Part shown: positions 34,191 through 43,209 of the stretch, piece after piece
Numbering within the stretch: position 1 is the first letter of the stretch
How the letters are laid out: each line of letters opens with the position of its first letter
Assembly: GCA_023388995.1 (NCBI GenBank)
Contig: JAEWFD010000004.1
Coordinates: forward strand, 62,001 to 126,000
Direction of reading: 5' to 3'
Length of the DNA: 64,000 nucleotides
Source of the DNA: Bacillota bacterium
GTDB taxonomy: Bacteria; Bacillota_I; Bacilli_A; Erysipelotrichales; Erysipelotrichaceae
Notes under the pieces: generated by a model
The model's database searches: none
What the model saw: the letters and a program-made list of their open reading frames with translations, nothing else
What the model was told of the DNA's origin: nothing
Translations under genes and position numbers: made by a program

Positions 34191-36090
34191 CTTCGAGATA
34201 CAACCATATAGTCTTGCCCTCCTCTAAATAGGTACCGGCACTTGGTATCTGCGAAACGACTTTGCTGCCTTCCCCGCTGTAAACAAATTTAAAGCGATTG
34301 CTCTTCACTTGCTTCTTTTCCAGTCCCAGATAATCTTCCACTTTATACTTCCGAACATCACCCCAAAGATATGTTTTGGGAATCTGCTCCTCGACCCGCT
34401 TCACGCCCAGATACGGAAGAATATCTTCCAGACAGTTGCGCACGATCGGTGCTACTACCGTACCGCCATATTGAATAAAAGACTGCGGTTTGTCTATCGC
34501 CATATAAATTACGATCTGCGGATCATCAATCGGTGCCACGCCAACAAACGATAAAATATATTCATTCGTCATATAAACGCCATTTTGCGCTTTCTGTGCC
34601 GTCCCAGTTTTCCCGCCAATGCGGTACCCTTCAATATAGGCCTGCTTTCCGCCGCCCTTTGCTACCACATTTTCCAACGCATAGCGCATCTTCATCGATG
34701 TTTCTTCTGATATGACTTGACGCAGCATCACTGGTTTTTGCTCATACAAGATATCATGGGTCAGCGGATGCAAAATCGCTTTCGTGATAAATGGCTGATA
34801 GTAGTATCCGCCGTTGACAATAGAACTAACCGCACTCACCAGCTGAATTGCTGTCAGGGATATGCCCTGTCCGAATGCCGTCGTTGCCGTTTCCACCGGC
34901 CCCATCCGCTCTCTGGTGAACATGATCCCGCTGGATTCACCTACCAAATCGATGCCGGTTTTCTTGCCAAACCCAAATTCCATGATTTGATTATATAACC
35001 GATCGGTTCCTAACCGCCGGGCAATCTCAACAAAACCCGGATTGGAAGAGTTCTGCAGCACTTCCAAGAAAGTCTGCAAACCATGACCTCCGGCCTTCCA
35101 GGACTTCAACCGTGCTCCGCCAACCATTTCATAGCCCTTGTCAAAATATGTTTCTTTTTCCATATCGATTACGTTTTCTTCCAACGCAGTCGCAAAGGTT
35201 ACCACCTTAAATGTAGACCCTGGCTCATAGCTGTTAAAAATCGGCAAATTCCGGTTATAAATATCATTGGGATAATCCTGATAGTTGTTTGGATCAAAAT
35301 CCGGTTTGGATACCATCGCTAAAATCTCCCCGGTATTGGGATTCATAGCCAATGCCCAGGCTTGCTTCGGCTTATATTTCAACACCAGATTATTCATTTC
35401 CCGTTCAATAATGTCCTGTATTTTGCCATCAATGGTCAGCATCAAATCATTGCCCATACCGCTGCTGGTCCAGTTCTCCTCCAGCATATCAATTTTATTT
35501 CCTTTAGCATCAAACGGAATATTCAAGCTGCCGCTTTTTCCCATTAAAACACTATCGTATTTTAATTCCAATCCGGATAATCCCTGATTGTCGATACCTG
35601 TAAAGCCCAGTACTTGCGCCAGGTAATTGGCATTCGGATAATACCGCTTTGCATCACGGATCAAATACACTCCTTTTAAGTTTGCTTGAATGATGGCACT
35701 TTCCTGCTTGGTGCTGATCAGCCTTCCTTCCGGATTCAATTTTTGGGTAGATACCTTTTTGCTTATCTTTTCCAAAATCATTGCCCGGTCTGCTTCCAGC
35801 ACTTGCGAAAGGACATCAGCCGTATGTTCCTTGTCTTCTACTTGACTAGGAACCACCATAACGCTGACAGCAGGCAAATTCAACACTAAAATCTCGTTGT
35901 TGCGGTCAATAATTTTTCCGCGCTCACTGGCAATCGGAAAAGAACGCTCCCACAAGTCCTTGGCCTTATTCATCAAATCCTGCTGCGCTATAGTTTGCGT
36001 ATAACTCAGTTTCAGCAATATCGCAGCAAAAATCAAATAGCCAACTATTTTAATCAACTTGATTCGTTTCTTATGAAACCCATTTAACAT
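34174..36090 (-). CDS. Class B penicillin-binding protein, SpoVD-like, one PASTA domain
   Basis: A 638-residue transpeptidase that cross-links peptidoglycan outside the membrane. An N-terminal membrane anchor (about residues 11-30) is followed by the PBP dimer domain and the transpeptidase domain with STFK (in EPGSTFKVV), SSN (LQNSSNPG) and KTGTAQ, all intact. The C-terminal 60 residues form one PASTA repeat (VVSQIPSAGTYLEEGKTIWLY). Position directly before murE matches spoVD of Bacillus, but sporulation genes are not seen here, so the name is not given. I chose the ATG at 36090; GGTGAT lies upstream. Confidence 0.94.
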   Translation of the reverse strand: MLNGFHKKRIKLIKIVGYLIFAAILLKLSYTQTIAQQDLMNKAKDLWERSFPIASERGKIIDRNNEILVLNLPAVSVMVVPSQVEDKEHTADVLSQVLEADRAMILEKISKKVSTQKLNPEGRLISTKQESAIIQANLKGVYLIRDAKRYYPNANYLAQVLGFTGIDNQGLSGLELKYDSVLMGKSGSLNIPFDAKGNKIDMLEENWTSSGMGNDLMLTIDGKIQDIIEREMNNLVLKYKPKQAWALAMNPNTGEILAMVSKPDFDPNNYQDYPNDIYNRNLPIFNSYEPGSTFKVVTFATALEENVIDMEKETYFDKGYEMVGGARLKSWKAGGHGLQTFLEVLQNSSNPGFVEIARRLGTDRLYNQIMEFGFGKKTGIDLVGESSGIMFTRERMGPVETATTAFGQGISLTAIQLVSAVSSIVNGGYYYQPFITKAILHPLTHDILYEQKPVMLRQVISEETSMKMRYALENVVAKGGGKQAYIEGYRIGGKTGTAQKAQNGVYMTNEYILSFVGVAPIDDPQIVIYMAIDKPQSFIQYGGTVVAPIVRNCLEDILPYLGVKRVEEQIPKTYLWGDVRKYKVEDYLGLEKKQVKSNRFKFVYSGEGSKVVSQIPSAGTYLEEGKTIWLYLEDDAVE

Positions 36091-36091
36091 C

Positions 36092-36190
36092 TTAATCACC
36101 ATTAATATCTATGCCCGAACAAAAAAAATCATGTACAAGCAACTTTTGATCAACCGGCAATTGTGTTTCATCTTTTTCTTTTTTGCGCAT
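36092..36190 (-). other. 32-codon ORF in the PBP leader, weak support
   Basis: An ATG-started frame beginning MRKKEKDETQLPVDQKLLV stops 1 bp before the PBP start codon. It has no ribosome site and no recognisable motif. It could be a leader peptide or chance. The remainder of 36191-36284 shows only a weak promoter-like TTGCAC...TACAAC. Confidence 0.2.
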
Positions 36191-36284
36191 AGAATTTAGT
36201 GAATCGTTGTATGAGCATCTTGTTTTAGTGCAAACTATGATTGCTGCTAAGAAAACCTTCCCCCTTTGGTATTAGTAGCAAGAT

Positions 36285-36309
36285 GGACTCCCTTTCGGAG
36301 TCCTTTTTT
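36285..36309 (+). terminator. Plus-strand terminator without a visible gene
   Basis: GGACTCC (36285-36291) and GGAGTCC (36297-36303) enclose CTTTC and are followed by TTTTTT on the plus strand. No plus-strand gene lies upstream (the PBP gene runs the other way), so a small RNA or antisense transcript may end here. Confidence 0.6.
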
Positions 36310-36343
36310 CTGCCAAAAAGTTCACTATTTCAAAGCATTTACG

Positions 36344-36368
36344 CAAAAAATCTGGACAATTAGTCCAG
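36344..36368 (-). terminator. Terminator of the ula operon
   Basis: CTGGAC and GTCCAG form a six bp stem around the TAA stop of the epimerase gene, followed by ATTTTTTG on the minus strand. It ends the ascorbate operon right before the second half of the dcw cluster. Confidence 0.75.
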
Positions 36369-37226
36369 ATCAGAGTTGATTGCAAGTGCAATCTGCTTAC
36401 GCAAAAAGAGATTCGCATCTTTTAAGTCTTGCTGCCAAACGGCACTGCCGGTATACCAGAATTCTCCGGTAAACAGGCAAACCCCTTGACCATATAATTG
36501 CTTGATACAGCCCTGAAAATTAGTATGGCCCGTTCCAAACGGTACTTCCCTGTAAACACCAGGTACCGTTTCTTTTAAATGGGCAGCTATGATATGACCA
36601 TGGCCTAATGCAATATCATCCAAAACATTTGTTTGGTATAGCAATGCAGCATTCGTCAAATTTCCGATATCCGGATAGATTCCCAGATATGGTGAATGTA
36701 TTTGGTCTACATATACCATTGCCTTGGCAACAGTATCCATAAATGCCGTTTCCATCGTTTCAAAGCCAAGCATAATTCCCTTTTTCGCAGCCATTGCGAC
36801 GCACAGCTGCAAGTTTTCCATAAACCAAGCTCTTGTTTGCTTTGATGACTCTTCATAATATACATCATAGCCAGCTAATTGAATCATCCGAATACCAAGG
36901 GCATCGGCCAAGTCAATTGCCTGCTCCATGATGCGCAAGCTGCGGTGCCGCACCTGCGGATCATTCGCTCCCAGAGGATATTTGCGATGACCGCTTAAAC
37001 ACATCGTGCGAATGGTACATTGCGTCTTATACATCGCATCAATGATTTCCTGCACTTGCTCTTTGGTATACTGCAAGCGTGCTAATTTCTCATCGGTTTC
37101 ATCAATGCTGATCTCCAAAAAATCAAAACCAGCTTCTTTCGTCATGGATAATTTTTCAACCCACGACAATCCCGAAGGCATTGCTTTCTCATATAATCCA
37201 AGACGATAGCGGCTACTTTTGTCCAT
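36360..37226 (-). CDS. ulaE: L-xylulose/L-ribulose-5-phosphate 3-epimerase
   Basis: A 288-residue TIM-barrel sugar phosphate epimerase of the UlaE/SgbU group, which converts L-xylulose-5-phosphate to L-ribulose-5-phosphate. LGLYEKAMPSGLSWVEKL at the N-terminus matches the family start closely. FDFLEISIDETDEKLARL, GFETMETAFMDT, YPDIGNLTNA and the late HLKETVPG carry the metal and substrate residues. I chose ATG 37226, inside the end of the preceding gene (14 bp overlap), because it matches the family start; longer starts add a Cys-rich stretch with no ribosome site. Confidence 0.93.
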   Translation of the reverse strand: MDKSSRYRLGLYEKAMPSGLSWVEKLSMTKEAGFDFLEISIDETDEKLARLQYTKEQVQEIIDAMYKTQCTIRTMCLSGHRKYPLGANDPQVRHRSLRIMEQAIDLADALGIRMIQLAGYDVYYEESSKQTRAWFMENLQLCVAMAAKKGIMLGFETMETAFMDTVAKAMVYVDQIHSPYLGIYPDIGNLTNAALLYQTNVLDDIALGHGHIIAAHLKETVPGVYREVPFGTGHTNFQGCIKQLYGQGVCLFTGEFWYTGSAVWQQDLKDANLFLRKQIALAINSDLD

Positions 37227-37902
37227 AATAGGCACCCGGTCCATGTTTGCGCAAGAAGTGTTTATCCAAAAGCTCCTGCTGCATCGGCAAGCTGCGGTGC
37301 AGCATGGTATCATGCCACGCCATCATGGCTACTTCTTCCAATACAATCGCATTCTCCACCGCTTTCATAGCACTTTTCCCCCATGCAAAGGGTCCATGAC
37401 TCGCCACAATGACGGCCGGTATCTGGTTCGGATCCAAACCTTGAAAGGCTTCAACAATCACAGTTCCCGTTTCCCATTCATAGTCCCGGTTAATTTCTTC
37501 TTTCGTTAACAGCCGGGTGCAAGGAATTGTTTGGTAAAAGTAATCCGCATGAGTTGTGCCCAAGGCCGGAATCGGCATCTTTGCTTGTGCCCAAATGGTG
37601 GCCCAGCGTGAATGCGTATGCACAATTCCGCCAATACTGGGAAATTGCAGGTACAACATGCGATGTGTCGGCGTATCGCTGGATGGATTTAGCTTTCCTT
37701 CCACGACGTTACCGCTCATGATATCAACTACAACCATATCTGCGGGTTTCATGGCAGCATACTCCACACCGGATGGCTTGATTACCATCAAGTTCGTGCT
37801 GCGGTCAATTGCCGATACATTGCCCCAAGTCAAGGTTACAAGGTTATGCTTCGGCAAAAGCAAATTCGCTTCCCATACTTCTTGTTTCAATTGTTCCAGC
37901 AT
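37213..37902 (-). CDS. ulaF: L-ribulose-5-phosphate 4-epimerase
   Basis: A 229-residue class II aldolase-fold epimerase that turns L-ribulose-5-phosphate into D-xylulose-5-phosphate, the entry to the pentose phosphate pathway. NLVTLTWGNVSAID, KPSGVEY, SSDTPTH and the zinc site GGIVHTHSRWATIWAQ with the later ALGTTHADYF match the AraD/UlaF/SgaE family. Length is typical. I chose ATG 37902, which has GGAGG seven bases upstream and begins 2 bp after the stop of the previous gene. The ulaG/E context favours the ascorbate pathway over arabinose. Confidence 0.94.
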   Translation of the reverse strand: MLEQLKQEVWEANLLLPKHNLVTLTWGNVSAIDRSTNLMVIKPSGVEYAAMKPADMVVVDIMSGNVVEGKLNPSSDTPTHRMLYLQFPSIGGIVHTHSRWATIWAQAKMPIPALGTTHADYFYQTIPCTRLLTKEEINRDYEWETGTVIVEAFQGLDPNQIPAVIVASHGPFAWGKSAMKAVENAIVLEEVAMMAWHDTMLHRSLPMQQELLDKHFLRKHGPGAYYGQK

Positions 37903-37904
37903 AG

Positions 37905-38933
37905 TCAATCCTCCACAATATAAAGTGCTGCTTCATGCACTGTATTGTTGGCGGTGATAATGATATCACGATGCTCTTCATGGATCACTGCCACATTAGC
38001 CGGACCTTTTCCTTCATCAATTATTGTTGTAATAAGTTCATTGCCCTCTTTTTGAATATAGAATAACTCCGCACGCTGGCGACGGACACCACCGATGATG
38101 GTTTCTTTGCCGCGCAGCTTGCCACCCCATACTACATGCGCAAACTCAATCGGGTCGGGATACGAGTAGATTTTTTCATATCCTGCTGCTGTTTTTTGAT
38201 AAATATAGAATTCTGCTCCATGGAAAGGCTCAATGGTAACCAGTTCGTCCGTTCCATCCTGATTGATATCGCAAAGTGCCACGTCACTTACGCGATGAGA
38301 CATAAGCTGCTCCACTGTCCAATCTGAACCTGCATTTGGCGGCGTTACAACGAATACTCCTTCATCCGTGGTCACAAAGCCGGACTCCAATCCATTCCAC
38401 ATGCCCCTGCAGTAGCCATGGTTGCGTGTCAGTCCTTCTTTGATAACAGTTAAGGCAATTGGCTCATTGTACACTCCAGTCAGTTTGCCGACATAGATTT
38501 TGCCCGGATCGGACCAATCCTCGCGTTCCGTTTTAGAAGTACATAGAGTTGCTCCTACAAAATACAAGCCATCTGCGGCCTGCAAGATATCAAACCGATG
38601 CACATACGGCAATGTCATAAAGTCTTCTATCACCCATGCTCCGTTTTGATATTTGCCATGCACAATTTTGGAAGTGGCTGCATTGAAACCGGGAAAGAAC
38701 CGCTGCGTTGCTAGAAACTCCCCATTGGAATTGGGAATTTCCACGATCGACATGGTTCCGCCACCATGTTCCCAAACGACGGTTTTATGTTCAAACTGTT
38801 CACCGTGGTAGCTGTAACAGGGACCATCAACAGCCTCACTGGCGATGATCGCCATCGGCTTGCCGTCCACACGCACATATCCCGTGCTGTATGCCCGCTC
38901 CAATTGATCCAATACTATTTTCCTAATTTGCAT
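37905..38933 (-). CDS. Unknown beta-propeller-like protein of the ula operon
   Basis: A 342-residue protein that I do not recognise. It has no signal peptide or membrane segment. Repeated beta-rich blocks of 45-55 residues are visible, with one clear FG-GAP/VCBS-like calcium motif DINQDGTDELVTIEPF near residue 230. The motif HVVWGGKLRGKETIIGG follows. The arrangement suggests a cytoplasmic beta-propeller. It lies inside the ascorbate operon, between HAD phosphatase and ulaF, with spacers of 13 and 2 bp, so it is co-expressed. A role in handling a sugar acid or lactone is possible (inference from context only). Confidence 0.6.
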   Translation of the reverse strand: MQIRKIVLDQLERAYSTGYVRVDGKPMAIIASEAVDGPCYSYHGEQFEHKTVVWEHGGGTMSIVEIPNSNGEFLATQRFFPGFNAATSKIVHGKYQNGAWVIEDFMTLPYVHRFDILQAADGLYFVGATLCTSKTEREDWSDPGKIYVGKLTGVYNEPIALTVIKEGLTRNHGYCRGMWNGLESGFVTTDEGVFVVTPPNAGSDWTVEQLMSHRVSDVALCDINQDGTDELVTIEPFHGAEFYIYQKTAAGYEKIYSYPDPIEFAHVVWGGKLRGKETIIGGVRRQRAELFYIQKEGNELITTIIDEGKGPANVAVIHEEHRDIIITANNTVHEAALYIVED

Positions 38934-38946
38934 ACGATTCTCCTTT

Positions 38947-39765
38947 TCATCCTAAAAATAACTGTTCGATAGCCCATGCAACGCCATCTTCCTGATTGCT
39001 TTTGGTAATCCAGTCTGCTTGCTCTTTCAATGCATCACATGCATTTTCCATTGCAACGGAAAAGCCGGCATAGTCGAACATAGAGCTGTCATTATACCAG
39101 TCTCCAAACACGCAGATTTGATCTCTGGCTAGCCCATAATGCTCGGCCAATGCCTTTAATCCTGCCCCTTTGGAAACCCCGCCGGCCCCCAAATCCAAAA
39201 GCTTCGCTTCAGAATTGGTGCAGCTTAAATCATTGAGCTGCTCCATCCATACCTGCATTTCCTGCAATTCAGATGGACGCAATTCATGAACCAGCATCTT
39301 GTAAATGGTATGTTCCGCCAGCCGAAACTGCCCATCAATCAGATGGAGCGGAATTGGCTGTACTTGATGTTTTTCAGCCAGCAAATTATACTTGCGAAAC
39401 TTTTCAATCCGCTCACTTTGCTCGCTATAATACACTTTTCTATCTGTGATCAAACAATAATCCATAAGTCTTGCATCGCAGTATTGTTTCAGCTTCGCTA
39501 CGACGCCAGTAGCCATCGGCTGCCCTTTGATGATTTCTTTTTTATTCATAAGCAAGGCACCGTTGCAAGCAAGATAGGTATCTACTCGCAGCTGTTTTAA
39601 AAACAAGTCCAGCATTGCCGGTGCCCGTCCCGAACAAAACGTCATCCGTATGCCTTTTGCCTGCAGTTTTTGCACTGTTGCAATTGTTTTTTCGCTCAGT
39701 GCATGATGTTCATTCAATAAGGTTCCATCCAGATCACAGCACAACAATTGAATTTTGTTCTTCAT
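38947..39765 (-). CDS. Cof-type HAD phosphatase
   Basis: A 272-residue haloacid dehalogenase-superfamily phosphatase of the Cof/YidA class with a C2 cap. The nucleophile motif CDLDGTLLN lies at residues 9-17. The second motif is CSGRAP near residue 44, the lysine is in SKGAGLKAL and the last motif is FGDWYNDSSMFDYAG near residue 220. It should dephosphorylate a sugar phosphate or similar compound in the cytoplasm. GAGGGGATT precedes the ATG. An intercistronic hairpin (39786-39803) separates it from the PTS gene upstream, so relative expression may differ. Overflow control of sugar phosphates in the ula pathway is plausible. Confidence 0.88.
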   Translation of the reverse strand: MKNKIQLLCCDLDGTLLNEHHALSEKTIATVQKLQAKGIRMTFCSGRAPAMLDLFLKQLRVDTYLACNGALLMNKKEIIKGQPMATGVVAKLKQYCDARLMDYCLITDRKVYYSEQSERIEKFRKYNLLAEKHQVQPIPLHLIDGQFRLAEHTIYKMLVHELRPSELQEMQVWMEQLNDLSCTNSEAKLLDLGAGGVSKGAGLKALAEHYGLARDQICVFGDWYNDSSMFDYAGFSVAMENACDALKEQADWITKSNQEDGVAWAIEQLFLG

Positions 39766-39785
39766 AATCCCCTCAATAAGCGAAC

Positions 39786-39803
39786 AGCCGATCAGAATCG
39801 GCT
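39786..39803 (-). other. Intercistronic hairpin between ulaB and the HAD gene
   Basis: AGCCGAT (39797-39803 on the minus strand) pairs with ATCGGCT (39786-39792) over a four-base loop. No T-run follows, so it probably protects the upstream mRNA end rather than terminating. Confidence 0.55.
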
Positions 39804-39811
39804 GCTTGCTT

Positions 39812-40117
39812 TTATTTCTTCATGTTTTCCAAAATACCTGACGCAATTAGTTTTTCCTTCGCTTCAGCATCGGAAAGCACGTTTTTCATACCAATGATCT
39901 TAACACCTTTGGCAGCAGCATCCTTGAACATATCCACAAAATTCAACGGACAGAAGACAACATCATATGAAGTTGCAGAGCTTTTTCCTTCTGACAAGGA
40001 GCAATGGTGAATATTTGTTACAGGGATACTCAAATCCTTGACCGCTTTCTCCACCCGCATTTTCATCATAAGGCTTGTTCCTGCACCATTAGCGCAGGAT
40101 ACCAAAATTCTTAGCAT
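39812..40117 (-). CDS. ulaB: PTS ascorbate-type EIIB
   Basis: A 101-residue phosphotransferase EIIB subunit. The phosphocysteine lies in the P-loop-like VSCANGAGTSLMMKM near residues 5-19. The rest follows the small alpha/beta fold of lactose/ascorbate EIIB proteins. It passes phosphate from EIIA (UlaC) to the incoming sugar in the membrane transporter UlaA. ATG 40117 has GGAGG eight bases upstream, and the gene overlaps the end of ulaA by 29 bp in another frame. The order ulaG-C-A-B differs from the E. coli A-B-C order. Confidence 0.92.
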   Translation of the reverse strand: MLRILVSCANGAGTSLMMKMRVEKAVKDLSIPVTNIHHCSLSEGKSSATSYDVVFCPLNFVDMFKDAAAKGVKIIGMKNVLSDAEAKEKLIASGILENMKK

Positions 40118-41606
40118 AGTTCTTTCCTCCAATTGTTATAATGGTGTACTTTTCAATACCAACTTTCTTTTTGTACGCTTCATAATCATCCGTAATCAAG
40201 AAGTAGGTATCTTTGTTGGCGCGATATTGCAATTGCGGAATCAACAACATGACAATCACGACAATACCAACACCTGCGAAACTCAAATATTTCATAATGA
40301 CAGTAAATACCGGCCATACCACAGCCCAGTCCCACATACCAAGGTATCCGCCATATCCTGCAAGTCCGATGAAGCTGGCAATAAATGCCGAACCGAATAC
40401 TTGGCACAAACCGGATAAGAATGGCATCAGCATAGCTGCTTTGATACCGCCTTTGTTGTTCGCAAAGACTGCGATGGTAGCATTATCGAAGAAGACCGGA
40501 ACGAAACCGGCAATAACCAGTGTCGGACTCTTCAACAAAATCAATGTGAAGATTGCAATAAACTGACCTAAAGCACCAAACAAGAAGCCGATCGTAACAG
40601 CATTCGGAGAACCGAAGCCATACACTGCAGCACAGTCAATCCCCGGAACAGCACCTGGCAGGATGCGGGTAGAAATCCCCTGGAAGGAATGCGTCAATTC
40701 AGTAACGAATGTACGTACCCCTAATTGCAAGATTGCCAGATATACAGCAAAGTTCAATGAAGTAGTAAGAATATAGAAGAAGAAATTAGCGCTCGCTGCC
40801 ATGAATTTTGCTTCAACCAGATAATCACGTCCCAAAATCAATAAGATAGATCCAAAGAAAACAGTCATCAGAACAGCAGTCGAAACCATGTTTTCATTGA
40901 AAATCGATAAGAAGCCAGGAAATTGCACATCTTCCAATTTGCGGGTATTCTTGCCTTTTCCCATTTTCTCAGACAACATCGAGAAGAATTTCAAGCCGAA
41001 CATTTGTTGATGCGCAACGCAGAAACCAGCACCATCAGTCAAGTTTTGGGAAATCTCTACGGTTAAGTTAGAACCAACAGCCCAGTACACTCCCAATACC
41101 AAGCCCATAATTACCAGATACTGCACATCCCCCAATTGCGGGAAGCAAAACAAGATAATCCAGAACGCCGTGGATGCTTGCTGCATCTGCACGTGACCTG
41201 TTGTAAAGACAGAACGAATTTTGGTATATTTGCGGAATGCCACCAGCAGAATATTGAATACAAATGCAATCAGCAGAAGCAACATAACTTGAGAAAATGC
41301 TCTTCCCGCCGCTTCCATTCCTGCTTGCACGGCATTTTGACCGAAGTAAGGGTCAATTACCATTGCATTCAAATTAAAGCGATCTTTCAATCCCACCAAG
41401 ATTGGACGGAAATTGTTGACTAGTCCGCCGGAGCCGACTGACAAAATCATATACCCTACTGTTGCTTTCAAGAAGCCAGCCAAAGCTTCATATAAAGGTT
41501 TCTTTAACAGCAAGTAGCCAAACAATACAATGAAACCAATGAAATAAGCCGGTTGGGTGAGGATATTTCTTGCGAAAAACTCCCAGATACTCATTAAAAA
41601 TTCCAT
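40089..41606 (-). CDS. ulaA: PTS ascorbate-type EIIC transporter
   Basis: A 505-residue EIIC of the SgaT/UlaA family with about eleven membrane segments. It imports L-ascorbate or a related compound, phosphorylating it during uptake. GSGGLVNNFRPILVGL and HQQMFGLKFFSMLSEKMGKG, with GAVPGIDCAAVYGFGSPNAVTIGF later, match family blocks. The C-terminus carries an extra tail of about 45 residues (after QYRANKD) that lies over the start of ulaB and is longer than I expect for this family. AAGGAAGATTTT precedes the ATG. Ascorbate as substrate is inferred from the full ula set. Confidence 0.93.
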   Translation of the reverse strand: MEFLMSIWEFFARNILTQPAYFIGFIVLFGYLLLKKPLYEALAGFLKATVGYMILSVGSGGLVNNFRPILVGLKDRFNLNAMVIDPYFGQNAVQAGMEAAGRAFSQVMLLLLIAFVFNILLVAFRKYTKIRSVFTTGHVQMQQASTAFWIILFCFPQLGDVQYLVIMGLVLGVYWAVGSNLTVEISQNLTDGAGFCVAHQQMFGLKFFSMLSEKMGKGKNTRKLEDVQFPGFLSIFNENMVSTAVLMTVFFGSILLILGRDYLVEAKFMAASANFFFYILTTSLNFAVYLAILQLGVRTFVTELTHSFQGISTRILPGAVPGIDCAAVYGFGSPNAVTIGFLFGALGQFIAIFTLILLKSPTLVIAGFVPVFFDNATIAVFANNKGGIKAAMLMPFLSGLCQVFGSAFIASFIGLAGYGGYLGMWDWAVVWPVFTVIMKYLSFAGVGIVVIVMLLIPQLQYRANKDTYFLITDDYEAYKKKVGIEKYTIITIGGKNYAKNFGILR

Positions 41607-41659
41607 AAAATCTTCCTTTCTTATTGCCCAGATTTCTTTTGAAATCTGTAATAGCTAAT

Positions 41660-42121
41660 TTACAGCTGAAATTGATCCGCAATCGCAAGCAAGTCTTTCT
41701 CACTGTTCGCATCGAGCAAAGCGCTTACAATCGACTCATTCATGAGCAATTCGGATAATCGCATCATATTGGACAAATGCTGTTCATGATCAACTGAAGC
41801 AAGTGTGAAGAATAACCTTGCATCCTTCTCACGGTCTTCTTTGTCAAAGGCAACCGGATGCTTCACCTTCATAAACCCGATTGCTGTTCCATTGACACCC
41901 TTGGCACTTTCCGTGGAATGGGGCATCGCAATATCAGGAGCAATCACAATATAGGGACCATATTCCTGAATGCACGAAATAATTGCTTCTACATACTGCT
42001 GTTCAATGGTACGGTCCGCAAGCAGCGGCTCACACGCTGCCTGGATCGCATCTTGCCAGCTTTCAAATCCATCATGGAAGCAGATATGCTTCTTTTCCAC
42101 CAGTTCTCTTAGCATGGCCAT
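41660..42121 (-). CDS. ulaC: PTS ascorbate-type EIIA
   Basis: A 153-residue EIIA subunit of the mannitol/fructose fold. The phospho-accepting histidine lies in IAPDIAMPHSTE near residue 69. The region around FFTLASVDHEQHLSNMMRLSELL holds the second conserved histidine. It receives phosphate from HPr and passes it to UlaB. The ATG at 42121 comes three bases after the ulaG stop, with no clear ribosome site of its own, so it is translated by coupling. Confidence 0.92.
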   Translation of the reverse strand: MAMLRELVEKKHICFHDGFESWQDAIQAACEPLLADRTIEQQYVEAIISCIQEYGPYIVIAPDIAMPHSTESAKGVNGTAIGFMKVKHPVAFDKEDREKDARLFFTLASVDHEQHLSNMMRLSELLMNESIVSALLDANSEKDLLAIADQFQL

Positions 42122-42124
42122 GAC

Positions 42125-43183
42125 CTATAATATTGATTTGAATGGTACGTTTGGTTCTTCGGTAAAGCTATCTTCAAATCCTCTGCGATAATGATATTGT
42201 CGCTTATTAGCATCATTTGGATATGTGAACTTGCCGCCCACGTCCCAGATAAATGGTTTAAATTGATATTGCAGCACATCTTTCTTGTATTCATACAGCA
42301 TGTTGATTTCTTGCGGATCTGCTTTGAAGTTTGTCCAGACATCATAGTGGAAGGGAATCACAACCTTGCATTGCAGTGCTTCTGCCATCCGCAGGATATC
42401 GATAGAAGTCATCTTGTCCTGGTTGCCGACCGGATTTTCACCATAGCTGCCAAGAGCCACATCAATTTGATGATCCTTGCCATGTTTGGCATAATAGACG
42501 GAATAATGGGAATCGCCGCTGTGATAGATGCTGCCAGCCGGTGTTTTAATCAAGTAGTTGACGGCCTTGTCATCCATATCCGTCGGACAAACACCGCGGA
42601 TATCTTCATCAGCTGTAACCAGGCAAGTACGATCGAAGCTGTCCAAGACAATAATCTCGATATCTTTGACTTTGATCACATCTCCCGGCTTCACAATACT
42701 GCAGCGACTTTCCGGCACGCCATAGCTCAGCCATTTCTCCACACTTTTGAGTGGTCCGATAAAAGGCACATCACCATCCACCTGCTTCAATACAGCTGCC
42801 GCAAAGAAGGGATCAATATGGTCATTGTGATAATGGGTAGACAACACTGCATCTACAGCCGTTACCGCAAATGGATCAAATACAATTGGCGCTGCCCGCA
42901 AATTTGGCTGCGTCAGTACCCCGCCTGTCATATTTCGCATTTGATGGAATGGTTCCATATGCTTATTCTTTTGTGTCCGTTTCCCGTTGCCAAACCATAA
43001 ATCAATGGCAATATTTGTCTGACCCTCTGACTTGATCCATAGACCCGTACAACCAATCCACCACATTGCAAAGGTGCCCGGTGCTACGACTTCGTGATCA
43101 ATTTCTTCATTCAGCCAAGTTCCCCACTCAGGGAAAGCGCCAAGGATCCATGATTCACGCGTAATACTGTCGATTTTGCTCAT
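42125..43183 (-). CDS. ulaG: L-ascorbate-6-phosphate lactonase
   Basis: A 352-residue metallo-beta-lactamase-fold lactonase that opens L-ascorbate-6-phosphate to 3-keto-L-gulonate-6-phosphate. The metal motif is STHYHNDHIDPFF near residue 108. IWWIGC-like and NGKRTQKNKHM stretches at the N-terminus and HSGDSHYSVYYAKHG near residue 220 match UlaG. Length is close to the E. coli enzyme. ATG 43183 is used because AGGAGG lies nine bases upstream. It is the first gene of the operon, directly behind the regulated promoter. No ulaD (keto-gulonate decarboxylase) is seen in the window. Confidence 0.94.
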   Translation of the reverse strand: MSKIDSITRESWILGAFPEWGTWLNEEIDHEVVAPGTFAMWWIGCTGLWIKSEGQTNIAIDLWFGNGKRTQKNKHMEPFHQMRNMTGGVLTQPNLRAAPIVFDPFAVTAVDAVLSTHYHNDHIDPFFAAAVLKQVDGDVPFIGPLKSVEKWLSYGVPESRCSIVKPGDVIKVKDIEIIVLDSFDRTCLVTADEDIRGVCPTDMDDKAVNYLIKTPAGSIYHSGDSHYSVYYAKHGKDHQIDVALGSYGENPVGNQDKMTSIDILRMAEALQCKVVIPFHYDVWTNFKADPQEINMLYEYKKDVLQYQFKPFIWDVGGKFTYPNDANKRQYHYRRGFEDSFTEEPNVPFKSIL

Positions 43184-43209
43184 ATACCTTTTCCTCCTAT
43201 CATTCATTT

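Noticed and set aside
36092..36190. 32-codon ORF as a true PBP leader gene
   Set aside because: Kept only as a low-confidence entry because there is no ribosome site or conserved motif.
42191..43000. Plus-strand ORF of 269 codons
   Set aside because: Antisense to ulaG, which has all its catalytic motifs in the minus frame.
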